From contig JADWOT020000009.1 of the NCBI GenBank assembly GCA_036345935.2, positions 3,119,381 through 3,183,380 of the forward strand: a stretch of DNA of 64,000 nt. Reading direction: 5' to 3'. Under the pieces are notes generated by a model. It had not been told where the DNA came from. It worked only from the letters and a program-made list of their open reading frames with translations, and made no database searches. Below are positions 27,101 to 38,900 of the stretch, piece after piece. How positions within the stretch are numbered: position 1 is the stretch's first letter; the number at the start of each line of letters is the position of its first letter. A program made the translations under genes and the position numbers. This stretch comes from Taenia hydatigena (taxonomy: Eukaryota > Platyhelminthes > Cestoda > Cyclophyllidea > Taeniidae).

Positions 27101-30100
27101 AATGAAATAGTGTTAATTGCACTGTGAGATTTATGACGGTGCGACGGGAATTCGTAGACGTTGGGAAACTGCCAAAATATTCGCACGATCCCACATAATC
27201 TCTTAGCGCCAATTGATGTGCCTCCACCTTTTGACTACCTTTTCCCACAACGCCCTCAACCGATCCCATGATAACTCGAAGTTCGAGCTCCAAGCCATTC
27301 AGTGTTAAGCCTCACGCCTTAGTTTTAGTCCCCTTCTAGTTCAGTTTTTCTTATTAACTTCTGTTTACTTAGTAAAAAAAAATTTTTTGTAAATCCAAGC
27401 CCTATAAAGCAGTGGGATGAGAATACAAACGTGAAAATGCCAGCATCGAGGATGCAAACGCTTTCTGGGGAAAACTTAAAAACCTTGCCTTATCCGCTTC
27501 GGTTAGACGGTATACATGTTTGTGCATTGTGTATCGCTTGGAAGTACACTAGTTTCATTCTGGCCCATAGAGCCCGCGTCATCGTCTAGAAACCTTCAAC
27601 TTGTCATCCGGGGACTGCTGTGCTGCTCCTCAAGTGATGCCATAGTCGCAAACCGGATTTGGATAAAGCTGCAAAATTAATTAAATTCTTAAATTTAATT
27701 GAAATTTTATGTGAAATTATTAGTCAGGATTTTAGAACTAGCTTTATTTAATCCGCAGCCTTGATTATGCATTTGGGTCTCAGTGTTACCTATAATAGGT
27801 ACATTTTTGGGGAAAATCCACGTATACTTCATGATGGCCTATACTGATTTGGAAATTTTACATTTAATGCCGGAGATCTCCAAAACATACAAAGCTGGAT
27901 GCATTTCGATGGATACGATAAACACCGAATAAATATGGAAGGCGCTAACCCGAGGTGTGTTCCTGTTTACAGCGATTCCTACCTTCAATTGGGAGTAGAA
28001 TTCGAGTCGGTATTCTTTGAACTGCTGATGCGGAAGTATGATAAAGTGGCCTTGAAGGACATTCCCTCCGAGACAGTGGATTCACAAAACGTAAAATCGG
28101 ATGGGTGAGTATTGTTGAACTTCATTTTCAAGGCCATTTCTTTACCATCGGTTATTGTATGGACCAGCGGTACTTTGGACTTGAAATCCACGAGAATGAG
28201 ATTGGTCCATTGAAATCAAAAGAAAAACAAAAATGACCTATATTTTCAGCCCCAAGAAAGGCTGGACAGCTGTAGTGGTTAAAAGGGAGCCATGTCAGCA
28301 AATGTGTTGATGGACCCCGGAGAGCTGATTATTCCTTTAACCAAGGCCATGTTATTCTCCTATTTTGAGTGTTACTTGAACTGAGAGACGCGGTTGCTTC
28401 TAACTAAGACGAAAAGTACATCAATCTTGTCAGTATAGATCTCAAAAGAAGAAACGATTTCCACGATAATGACCGGTCAACTGATGAAGTATGTCAAGGG
28501 TATGAATCAAATTCCTACTTTGATTCATTTGTGCCTCCAAACTTAAACAGCTCCAGCATATCGATGAAATGTGCCCGCTCTTTGGCCTGTGTGTTTCAGA
28601 TTATTCTTCAGCAAAATACGGAATTCAGACGACACCGTAGGTACACTCTTATCTGTGGTTGAAACACATTTGTTTGCCCCACCTCTAGTGAGGTTATCAA
28701 ATAATGACCCTTCAGATGGTCCCGGCTGAGAGGCGTTCTGAGTTTGCACATGACTACTTGAATGACAAAGCATTCCTGTAAGTTTTTTTTTGGAATGCAA
28801 ATGGCATGATGCCATTGCAACACCACTTTCCATCACTGATTCAGCTACTCACTTAGGTGTCGCGACAAATCACGTGGTCTTCCCATGCTCAAAAGGCCCT
28901 AGTTGACAGTTTTGAATGAACCACTGGTTAATTAGCTTAAGGTACTGAAATTCGCTCACATCATTGATTGCTTTACTGCAAAGCTGCCCTTGTTCGTTGC
29001 CTTCCCAGTGCTTGTCTAATACTTGAATCAAATTCCCTTTCCATGCGATTCCTGCCCCCATCCAACGGCGTTTGGTGTAGGATAATGCACGGCTCAAGCG
29101 GGTAATTCTTTTATCCCCCTGTCTTTCGTGGGATGGCAATCGATGGAAAACTATTCTCTTTCTCAAAGAAAGTCGCTTACCTCTAGACGGATTGCATAAA
29201 ACACCTCACAAAATAATCCTTGTATTCAAAAGAGAGAAATTTGGGAATACGTAATTTAATTTCGTCAACTAATTCTCTACTTAAATAAAGAGTATGCATG
29301 AGGTGTGACTAAGCTCTGCGTCATGTTAATGATAGACACTGCTTGATTCTGAGGATTCACATTGAAACGTGTAATTCTTGAGCTCTAAACCGCTCCCTAT
29401 ACTCATCTGCGACTTGAGACTCATAACGATAAACACTACTGTCTGTTTAGAGGGAGTCTGTGTCTTCCCTTTCGAAATGAACATGTTATTGCATGAACCT
29501 ATGCTGCGTTCACTTTTCTTTGACTCTCGCAACGGCCTCGCACTTTTCCATTCACGGCTGGGTAAAAGCCTTGTGACCTACGCGTATACATCCTGTATTC
29601 ATTTAAACCAACTCGATTGACACCAATTCCACACTTTTTATTTTTGATACAAAAAGGGGAGGTGACGTGGCGATCTAGAGTTGTCTTGATCTTCTCTTAT
29701 AGGCTACTGGTTGGGGAGTCACGGCTCCGACTAGCGTAGGTTTGACATAATCGCCTTCAACGCACACTCGATGTGTGCACACTGCTTGGCATGATTTCGG
29801 GTGTTCGGTAGCTTTTCACATCACAACGCACACACACACACACACACACAAGTCTGATCAATGAGCCTCTTAATGGCGTAAATTGCCAATTCACCCTGTA
29901 CAACGTGATTAGCTTTGTCAAAAATGATTGTTTGTTTGTGCATGTGACCAAATGTTGCCTTTTTGACTGCATCGCGTACTGAAAAATTATCGCACTTGCG
30001 CAGCAGTCGGTTAATCCAGTGTTCGCATTAGCTCATCCAAAGCCGCCTCTTCTCCTGATCTGCCAAAGTGCTTCGCTGGAAATAGGTCACTTTGATGGAC

Positions 30101-33100
30101 TTCAAGAAAAGTTACCGATTTTCAATTCAAAGGCCTAGAACCGTAAAAATGTATGTTGCCGATAAAATTAAAAGTGAAAATTGACGTGCAATCGTTTTTG
30201 TGTCGCCAAAGTTGCCCTCAGTTAATGGTTCCATTTCGTCTCTCACCTACATTCTCCTCTGGTAAACAATTCGTGGTCGTTTGTTAAGGCGATTAGTTAG
30301 CCACACTTATTTTTAATTCAGTCTAACTACTAGAGACGCAATTTGTTGATGTCAAGTGCGCGCCGTGAGCTACTTTTGAGGTCGCTATAGAACACAAGCG
30401 TTGGAAAGCAGCTCCACTATCAACCTGCAGAATAGAGGAAAGACTGTCAAAGTGTGTGGCAGGGGCAGAGCTCTGCAATTTCAGCATAGATATTGAATGT
30501 GAGGAGAATTGGGGCACTGGTGGATATCACTCTATGTACTCTGTGCTGTATTTAGCTTTACTCTGAAAACTTCACCCCCGCTGAACAGTCTATCATCATC
30601 TACTTGAGGTTTTATTGCGGTATATTACGCGGTTTAGATGGTAAAGGCGGTAATTGTTAAGAGATATTGCCATCTCTGCTATATAGCACGCCCCCTTTAA
30701 TCGATTATTCCATCTTAACTGCCCAAGTTACTGTCAAAAAATCCCAGATTTGGGACAATTTAGGGCGCGTGGAGAGTATCTGCTTTCGTAAAACGGTTCA
30801 GTTGGTTCATCTCTACCTCTATTGCACAGTTTCACCTCTGATGGAAGATCGCATCGGCAAGCAGTTGCATTCTGAATGCCCCAGACTGTCTCCAAAAGAG
30901 GCTTTAAGGTTCATCTTAAATGCACAGAAAGAGCGGCAATTCATTGGCGTGCCTTGGGACCACTATTAAGCGTCGACGTCAGCGTGCATTGTATAAGTCG
31001 ATTTTACTTTGATATCGCCAAGGTAATCAAGCTTTTTGCACTTTGCACTCAAGAATTTATCCAGCACCGTCACCATCCTCATCCATATGGTAGTAATTAT
31101 TAAAAAAGCATTGACATTTTACCTTATGACAGGCTTACGCCAAACATCAGTCACTAAGTAACTCTCGACGACGCTGTACGACAGGAGTCTGGAATGACTA
31201 GGCGAGCGGTAGCAGGAATGATGGGAGCAGGACTCCATACTACCGGCGTAAAGGCCGAATATTGGGAGACTAAAGATATCTCTGTACACAGTACACATTT
31301 GCTTTCTGGCAGAACATAGGAAAGGACAGGAGACTTAATAATCCAGGTGGCACGAGGAGAGCCTCATGCCTCAAACCGCGCCTATCCAATTATTATAGAT
31401 TCGCTCTGACTTGTGCCTCCTTCATCTCTATTCTAGAAAGCAGTCAGCTTTGCCGTCTGACGTAAACAATGCCCTGAACGAGTTAGAAGGCCTGTCAGAC
31501 CACCTTCTGCAAAGCCGACGTGCCTTCTATGAGCGGGTTCAGAATACCGAGGTCTTGAGAGGCTCACAGGAGGCAAATCAAGAGGTCAAAGACTATGCCA
31601 ATGTGATCTCAGCTCTGCGACGGGAGCATGAAGAGGAGAAACAGCGTCTCCTGCAGGACGTCAAGCAGAATTGGTTCCATCGAGACTACTACGACGCCTA
31701 CACGGTTGAATCGGAGTGAGTGGTTCTTCTGACCTCTTGTCAAAGCCGAATTTTATAAATTGACATAATGGCATAACTAATGCTTAGTTTTGGCATGACC
31801 CTGAGTGATTTGCTTGTGTGGATTGTAAGTCACAAGGTAATATGTTGCCGATGAAGACGCATTCTACATGAGTAAAACCAATTACTTTCTATTTCAAGGC
31901 TTCAGCTGAAGAGTCTGCATTCACAACTAAATCGGCTCTGCGCTGCTACAATTTCAAACAAGAACCATGAAAAGGACTTGGAATCTGCAGCTGCTAAGCT
32001 AGCCAAAGCTCAGGAAATAATTCGTGACAGGCAAGGAAAATGCTATTAGCATTTATATCATGCGCAACGCCTTTTAGTCTCTAATTTTTAAGGAAGTAAC
32101 TACCCCAATGTCGGTGATTTTTGGTCTAGGCTTGCGAATGGCATGACAAAAGAGTGTGAGGAAGTGTGCGTGGCCATATTTAAGTCCGGCCAGGCTACTT
32201 GATCACGATGAGCAGACCCCAACGCCCACCATTCAAGTATTCATGTGTTCCTTTGCCTTAATATAAGTGACAAAGATCCCCATTTTCACACTAAATCCAG
32301 CAGTATCTTTTACTCTTACATTCCTCTATTCCCACCGCCTTTTAAGATATTCAGTCCCAAAGATTGGCAACAAAATTTAAACCACTTCTTCTTATGAATT
32401 CACGTTGACAGATACGAAGAGGAAAGTGAGTTAACTGCTTTGTTGGATTCTGTATGTTTGAATTTGTGGATAACTTCCCCAATTTTTTTAACCTCCAATG
32501 TTATTACCCAAGGTAGATTATTTGAATTCGCACGCACTTTCTAAACACCCGTAGCTGGCGCATTAAAAAAATCGAACGGGTTTTCCGCAACAATCGTTGT
32601 TGAATTGCGTGAGAAGTTTTTTTCTAGTTAGCTGTATAAAAACGTAATTCCGCAGTATAAGTATAGGCCTATCTTTTGTCATATTGGTTGGACTGAAACT
32701 TTCCCTACATCGTCGTTCGCATTGCCATTTCTTTGCTAGCTGTTACCGTTTGCCTACACATCTCAAAGCCAAAATCACACATCCAGGAATGATAACTTCT
32801 CACCCAATCATGAATAACCGGAGACCCGTAAAGTCGAAATGAATAAAGAGCAACAGTTGAATTTTACTGCTCCTCATTTCGTAGAAAACAGTGCAACTCT
32901 TTCGTGTGTCGTCTGCTCACCGTAGCGATTAACTTATCCGCAGTGCTGCAAGATATACCATGGACTAGCATTGTGAATGACATTGTCAGAACTATACAAT
33001 TCCGCACTACGAATAAGCCACGATTGTCTTTTCAAGATACTTAGTGAGTAAATTTAGTCGAAATTCCTTTGGATATGCCAAATTTCTCCTGTGTACAGTG

Positions 33101-34512
33101 GTAGTTGAATGACTGTGGACAAGAGATGTAGAAACAACACAAATTGCTCTCAAATGACATGCGAATTAAATGAAGAAAAAAATTAAACGAGCTATAAAGT
33201 AGCTTCCTTTTCGATAAAATTGCCCGACAGATGTATGCGCATGGCCAAATCTTGTAATAGAAGCCAGAAAACATCAACACCAAACAATTTTTATTGCGAC
33301 CGAAACATCCGAAGACATCCTGTCCCATCACATCCTCGGTATTACTAGTGTATCCTCACAATTCTAATGCCCTGGCGCTCATTGAGATTCCAAAGCCAGG
33401 TAGTGTCTTTAAGTTTTCAATCAGATTTAATTATGTAGCTCAGAAAATCTTAACCTTTCTTACTTGGAAGCTCCTTCAACTCGATGCACTGTTCAACCCC
33501 CCATGCTGGGCAAAAAAAGAACGTCGTCCTGGTATTAAGCGTGAGTTAGCTTCTGGAAATTGCAAATGTTCACTTGCATGAGTAGTTGTATTGCACTCAC
33601 TGTCCCTACGGAAATAGGGTATCATCTGTTACCTAGGAGCAAAAGGCCTGTACCTTTGATGCTCATTGAAATTGTCGCTGTTCGTGGGCCAACTGCCAAG
33701 CATTCAGAGGACAGATCTTCGTTGACAAAAAGTCTGTCATCTTTAGAGTGCCACCATTCAAACGTCTTGCCATCGAATGGTTGAACAACCCAGTTCCTTA
33801 CTGTGCTGCCTCCGAAGTCTTCGACAGATGGTAGTATGTAACCGTGGGCTCAGTTTCTAAGCTTTAGATGATAACTTCATTCACATTCATAAACTGTCAC
33901 TTGCATTCACGTAGTTGTTGTTACCGTCGTCTGGCACAGTGAGTAACAATGGCTGAGGTGAAGAGGCCCATGTGACAATACCACAAGACAAATTTGCCTC
34001 CTACCGCTCCGCGTAAATTCCCACTGCAGCATCCCTTTCAAACCTGTAAAGCCCAAAGTCTCATTTCAGATCGAACACCACCCCCACGAATAAATTGGCT
34101 AATCGGCGCTAAAAAAATAACATTACAGGGGCCTTAAGAACTGCATTATCTCTCCTCCTTTAGCCACGTAGTACTGCTAGACCAAGTGGAGAACGCCATA
34201 AACATCTTTTCCAAGTTTGTCAACAGCGCGGTGGATCGTCAGGAGGGTCTAGAAGATAACGACTTCAACGATTTGTCAGCGCGGGTACCTGATGCTCTTG
34301 CGGGTCTCGCCGCAGCTGTTAACGACCTTCGGGCACGACTCTATTGTGATGTGGACGCTGATGGCGAGGAGGACGACGAGGTGATGGACTTTTCAGGACA
34401 CTTTGAAAAGTCAGACGGGCGCCGTCGGAAAATGGGCCCCTCACCGCTTGGTTTCACAATCAATTTGCAGGATCCAGAGGACCCTGACGAAGTCAGCGAG
34501 AGTGAGATATGA
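24110..34512 (+). CDS. PH-domain, coiled-coil protein of unrecognised family (5' partial)
   Basis: join(<24110..24283, 24557..25057, 25254..25358, 25503..25617, 25831..25867, 26145..27005, 27973..28104, 31437..31715, 31899..32030, 34164..34512) stays in phase throughout and gives 894 codons plus stop. Exons 1-2 encode a pleckstrin-homology fold: YGVLHPQLLLIYSN, then FFGIMLM, then the terminal helix ERREWMEVMNQAMDM. A serine/glycine/proline-rich linker and a short helical segment follow. Next comes an 861-base exon whose roughly 200-residue helical domain (cysteines in VCSHCLKTL, ending LSTTLSRSVC) I do not recognise. Charged coiled-coil segments come next (REHEEEKQRLLQDVKQNW and following), then an acidic C-terminus ending ESEI. 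A PH domain implies binding to phosphoinositide membrane or a protein. The 5' exons are not identified. The 32030 junction needs a GC donor; an alternative uses a 14-base microexon. Confidence 0.72.
28105..31436 (+). other. Large intron of the PH-domain gene
   Basis: A 3,332-base intron with a gtgagt donor and a ttctag acceptor, phase 2 on both sides. It contains a CA microsatellite (about 29829-29851). It also has an unassigned plus-strand frame at 30667-30969 and a minus-strand frame at 28543-28836. Neither is supported as a gene. Confidence 0.65.
29829..29851. repeat. (CA)n microsatellite
   Basis: About eleven CA units inside an intron of the PH-domain gene. Confidence 0.9.
32412..32425 (+). 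other. Candidate 14-base microexon of the PH-domain gene
   Basis: It is bounded by ttgacag before and gtgagt after and encodes RYEEE when joined to the exon ending at 32030. It leaves phase 1, which fits only the second acceptor at 34171 (exon from 34172), giving RYEEEILLDQ. Without it, the exon ending at 32030 joins the stronger acceptor at 34163 in phase. It may be an alternative exon or a false pair of sites. Confidence 0.3.
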
Positions 34513-34773
34513 CAATGTGGGGTCAGGTCTTTGTACAGTCATGGAAGAGATATGGCGGCACATCGAAATTGAGAAATTGTTGTCCATGTGTCCCCATGTT
34601 CACTACGCTTTGCGCATTTGGAGCAAAACTGAGCAAGATGTGGGTGGGAAAAGCAAATGAGCTTTTGCTTAATACGTGATTCTTTGTAGATTTTTGAACG
34701 TATTATCAAATTTGTGCTCTCGTGAATTTTGTTAATTTCATTTGGATGCCTGTCACTTATAACAGCATAATTT

Positions 34774-34779
34774 AATAAA
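34774..34779 (+). terminator. Poly(A) signal AATAAA of the PH-domain gene
   Basis: A canonical AATAAA hexamer 262 bases after the stop at 34512. It is the first good signal downstream of that gene. Confidence 0.6.
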
Positions 34780-35066
34780 GATTATGTATTTTTGAATCTC
34801 ACGAACCCTTTACAAAATAATAAAATAATCACTTCAATCATGATTAATCGGATGTAACAATCCGGTCAGCCTACATGCAAGAAAAAAGACAAAATAGCGA
34901 GGTCCACCAGTAACGAAGTCCCGATCATGAACAATTTGGCATACAAAATATCCCAAAACAAGGTTTACCCAGTATGTGTGGAAAACTGCCTAGTGCCTTA
35001 AGACGAATTATCACAAGATGCCTATGGGCTATGCAAGTGCTAAGATAAAGTGGGATTTTAGAACAT

Positions 35067-35342
35067 TTAATAAGCATTATTTGGACGGTCCTTCCAACAT
35101 TTCTTCTTCCGCATGTCCGGCTCTGAGGAGCGACCGCGACGATACACGACTAAATTAGAATTGCCCTCCCGCCTTTGACCTACAAGGCAGACATAAAGAA
35201 GCACTAATATTACGATTAAGGTCCGTTTATTAAAAGGCTTTTTTAAAATGAGAGCAAAGGCAACAACAAAATCTTCGCTCGGAAATCTTCTATACCTAAT
35301 GTAATTGCCAAAGAACATGACTAGTACAAGCGGATAGATCAC
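35067..35342 (-). CDS. Possible small membrane protein, 91 residues, unrecognised
   Basis: A single uninterrupted frame starting MIYPLVLVMFFGNYIRY. It has two hydrophobic stretches (about residues 3-13 and 41-55) and a strongly basic C-terminal tail (RKKKCWKDRPNNAY). It lies between the PH-domain gene and Kish-B, on the opposite strand. Composition and length suit a small tail-basic membrane protein, but I recognise no family. An internal ttag/gtatag and ttgtag/gt pair could be read as splice sites but would break the frame. It may be chance. Confidence 0.25.
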   Translation of the reverse strand: MIYPLVLVMFFGNYIRYRRFPSEDFVVAFALILKKPFNKRTLIVILVLLYVCLVGQRREGNSNLVVYRRGRSSEPDMRKKKCWKDRPNNAY

Positions 35343-35644
35343 TACTTATGTACAGTTCACAGTTATAATGGTGGAATGTTTATTCAAAATGTTGCAATTG
35401 TAGACATTGGAGTGACATTTGTACGTTTAATTATAGAGAATTGTATGCATCCCAGACGTCTCCCTTTTTAAGTCCCGCAACATCACGTAATCTTAAAATT
35501 TGAACTCAGTTAACTCAATTTTCATTATGAACTATAGTCAAAGACTATACAAACAGCATCAAAATTATTTTGAACACAGATAAAGCGCGAGCTGTAAGTT
35601 GGTGTGCCTCGGGTTGCCTTTGCGTTGGAAAGCAGTGTTCTCCA

Positions 35645-35869
35645 ATGGTCAGCGCGTATAGTTTGGATGGAGTACTGACCATCGGATTGCTCCTAATATG
35701 TACCTGTGCATATATGAGAAGGGTAACGAGACTGCGAAATTGGCTTTTTTCGGAAAACAAAGGATTTTGGGGCATTTTATACAAATCTGCAGTTATTGGG
35801 ATCCGATTGCATATTTTGGTCTCCTTTTCCTGTTTTTCCATGGCCTGCTATCTCCTGTTTTTCCGCTAA
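35645..35869 (+). CDS. TMEM167B: Kish-B / TMEM167B-type small secretory-pathway membrane protein
   Basis: A single-exon frame of 74 residues, exactly the family length. It starts [11 protein letters not shown], continues [11 protein letters not shown], then [18 protein letters not shown], and ends ACYLLFFR. This is the two-transmembrane Kish pattern: an ICTCAY core in helix 1, a basic loop, a KGxWG stretch, then helix 2. YSLDG and the spacing match the B paralogue better than TMEM167A. Family knowledge: a Golgi-associated protein of the early secretory pathway, required for constitutive secretion. The ATG at 35645 was chosen over the upstream in-frame ATG at 35570 because it gives the family N-terminus. 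COG8 starts 97 bases after the stop, and the gap has no AATAAA, suggesting a shared transcript. Confidence 0.9.
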   Translation: MVSAYSLDGVLTIGLLLICTCAYMRRVTRLRNWLFSENKGFWGILYKSAVIGIRLHILVSFSCFSMACYLLFFR

Positions 35870-35948
35870 GTCTGTCGGAAATATAAGTTTTTATCAAGAA
35901 TAATCCTTTGTTTTCATTTGGTACAGGGGTCATAGTCTTTTATCCTAC

Positions 35949-35966
35949 TACTTGCTGTTTTAGATA
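35949..35966 (+). promoter_or_regulatory. Candidate spliced-leader acceptor before COG8
   Basis: A pyrimidine-rich run ending in tgttttag at 35963, three bases before the COG8 ATG at 35967. No donor is evident in the short gap after the Kish-B stop. A trans-splice acceptor that caps COG8 mRNA from a dicistronic transcript would fit, as known for flatworm polycistrons. This is inference from sequence layout only. Confidence 0.4.
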
Positions 35967-38900
35967 ATGGGCGAAGACTCTGCAACTGATTCATCAAATC
36001 TCGATAAAAAAGTCGAGGCCGAAAAACTAATTCAAATGCTTCTGTTACATTCAGGCGTGGATATTTCTGTTTCTTCAGACCCTCAGTTTGCGGATTGTAT
36101 TAGCAGGCTTTCGCACCTTCGCCTCGACGAATTAGCTGCCATCCCAAAGCGTATTCAAATGGAAGAGGACAGTATCAGGCACAAGACAGAACAACTTGCC
36201 GTGGAAAACTACCCGGTTTTTCTTGCTAATGCAAACACAAGTCGTGATGTTCACCGCGATTTCTTGTCCATCTCTGAATCGAATGTGAACTTACTTTCAA
36301 GTATCGCTAGCGTTTCAGGTGCTGCTCAAGCTATTTTTGATAACATCGGGAAGAATGCTTCTGCCTTTCGCGTCTCTGCCAAGTTTGTTCAAAAATACAC
36401 TCAAGTTGGTACCACTTTTTGAGTTTTTATCTATACCGTTTCCCTTAGATTTCAGATTTTCTGGAGCTACCACAACTCATGGATACTTGTATTCAAAGTG
36501 GCTATTGCCAGGAGGCTCTCAATATCCTGAGCCACACTAAGAGCATGACAAAGAAATACGGTCGAACGGTGCCCATAGTTAGGATGGTAGGTCTTCAGGC
36601 ACAAGAGATCAGTGGTCAACTTTTCAGTCAGCTTTGTAAAAAACTCAGTGAACCTATTACACTACCCGTCTGCCTAAAGGTAGGGGACGTCTATAAAAAC
36701 TGCTTTCTCATGACCGGCTTTATGTACTCCAGGTGGTTATATACTTGCGACAGTTCGAAGCTTTTACTGAACAGGAATTACGCTTGAATTTCCTTCAAGC
36801 AAGAGGCATTTGCATAAAAGATCAACTGCAATTTGCCCTCGCAAAACCGATAGGTTTGTCCAGTTTTAATTCCTCTTCAACATCCAAATTTTCACACATT
36901 TTTGGGCATCGGCAAGCTGAACACAGGGCCTTTATTCGAGCCATGAGGCGAATTGAAGTGACTCGAGTTCATCTTTTCGACAGCATCACGCAATATCGGT
37001 GAGAATGTCTGTTCTATTTATAGCAAATGACTTAGGAATAGCTTAGTTTCAAGTAGGTTTTCTCTTTAGTGCCGTGTTCGCTGACGAAGAAGCCTACCCA
37101 TCTAAACTGACAGATGCGCATCAACAACCAGTCCTTGCAGACATCTCTCCACTTTATCTAGACGAGACTGCTCTGGCACTGCGGTGCCTGGCAACAAGTG
37201 ATATCGATTTTCTCGGTCCCTCCACCGAAGCGAGTCTTTTTAACTCTTGGCTCGTATATCAAGTGGGTATCTTTCTGGACGGTTTGAGCGGAGATCTCAG
37301 CGTTCTCCTTAACCTTCCTCACCTCACACCCTCCGAGATTAGCGACAGGATTCAACTAGCCATGGCCAATGATTCAATTACCCTTGATAGCGTGGATGCG
37401 CCTACAACCTTCCAACAAATCCACTCAGTCATGACTCAGGCGCTCTATTTTGGTCGATCGTTTGCCCGAATCGGTTGTGATTTCCGCCCTCACCTGGGAG
37501 CAACTTTTTCCCGTGAGATTTTGACTTACTTTGAGGTAAGCTTGTGTTTACTTACGCATATTTATCTGCTAGACTCTACTGACAAATGCACTAACGGAAT
37601 TGGGTGTCACTTTGGAGCTATGGCCTTGGGAGTTATCGGAGCCACCCTTTGTGGCTAACCAACAGGAGGGCACAAGTACTGACGAGATTTCGGCTCCCAT
37701 AGCTATCGCATCTCATCCTCCAGTCGCTTTCTTTTGTAATCGTCTGCTTACTGCTCTTAATGGCCTCCGTATTTGCTGTCCCGTTGGACTCAGGGATGGG
37801 TATGTCAGTCTTGAATGAGTTTAGTTAACACTTCTTGGTTTTTATTCTGTGGTAATGTAATTACGTTCCTTATTGGGAATAGTCTATCTTGTTAAACTTC
37901 GGTCGATTTAATTTATACCTCTCTTTTCTTATGATTCATTAAAATTATCATGACTACCGGCATGACCCGCCGCAAATCTCACCCCTCTTCACTTTGAATT
38001 TGCGCTTTCTGTAGCCCAACCGGTTGTGTCTTGTGTTCTTTCCCTCACCTTTTGAAGTTATTTGTGATCCACTGCCATTTATCAATTCAACCTTCAAATA
38101 AATCACGAAACACATTCTTTATAGCGACTAGAGTTCCCTGATATTCCACCTCCAGTCTTTCACGCTAGCTAGTTCGCAATTTTCGCAAACTACAGACCCT
38201 TCCTTTTAGAAGTTCTTGGCTTTGTTCTTGCCACTTAAGCCCATTAGAAAATCGCCACCAAAACGACCAGCGCAATGCAAACGCAAAGCAATCGTGCTAT
38301 CGTAGGCATTTGGACGTTCTCCCCTCCCGAGGTTTTGTTGATGCACTGGTTCATTCGTGGGCTCTGAATAGTTGGAGTCTCAAACTAGGACCTAAGTACA
38401 TTTTCACTTGACTGTAATCTTTGAAGAAACTTCCTTTGTTACTACCTGCCTACTTATGCTTTACTGTTTGTGATGGTCGAAATGGCTGAGTATTTCTTTC
38501 CGCTCTTCTTTTAGCTGAACTGTCACAAACCTTTTGACTCTGTTTTCTTCGTCGGTTTCTTACAACTATCTTAAAATCTGCGTTTTTTGCAACGCAAATG
38601 GTTGGTTTTTGTTCTCAAGATCCCATCTTATTTGTGAAACATCGTTATGCATTGGTTTAGTGTGTCTTGATGTGCCTTTGGAAGCTACGAATTTTTCACC
38701 CCTTACGGTAACTGAAGGTTAGTAGTGCATCACAAATATGTAAGAATTTTAACCGGTTTTATCCACCCAACTTCAACTGATCGAGGCTCTATGCCAATAA
38801 ATAACTACTATTCCCTTCATTTCAACACCTTCCAGAGTGCTATCGGCAACCACCCGAATACTGAGCAGTGCAGCCGAGACAATCGTAGCAGCGCACAAAT

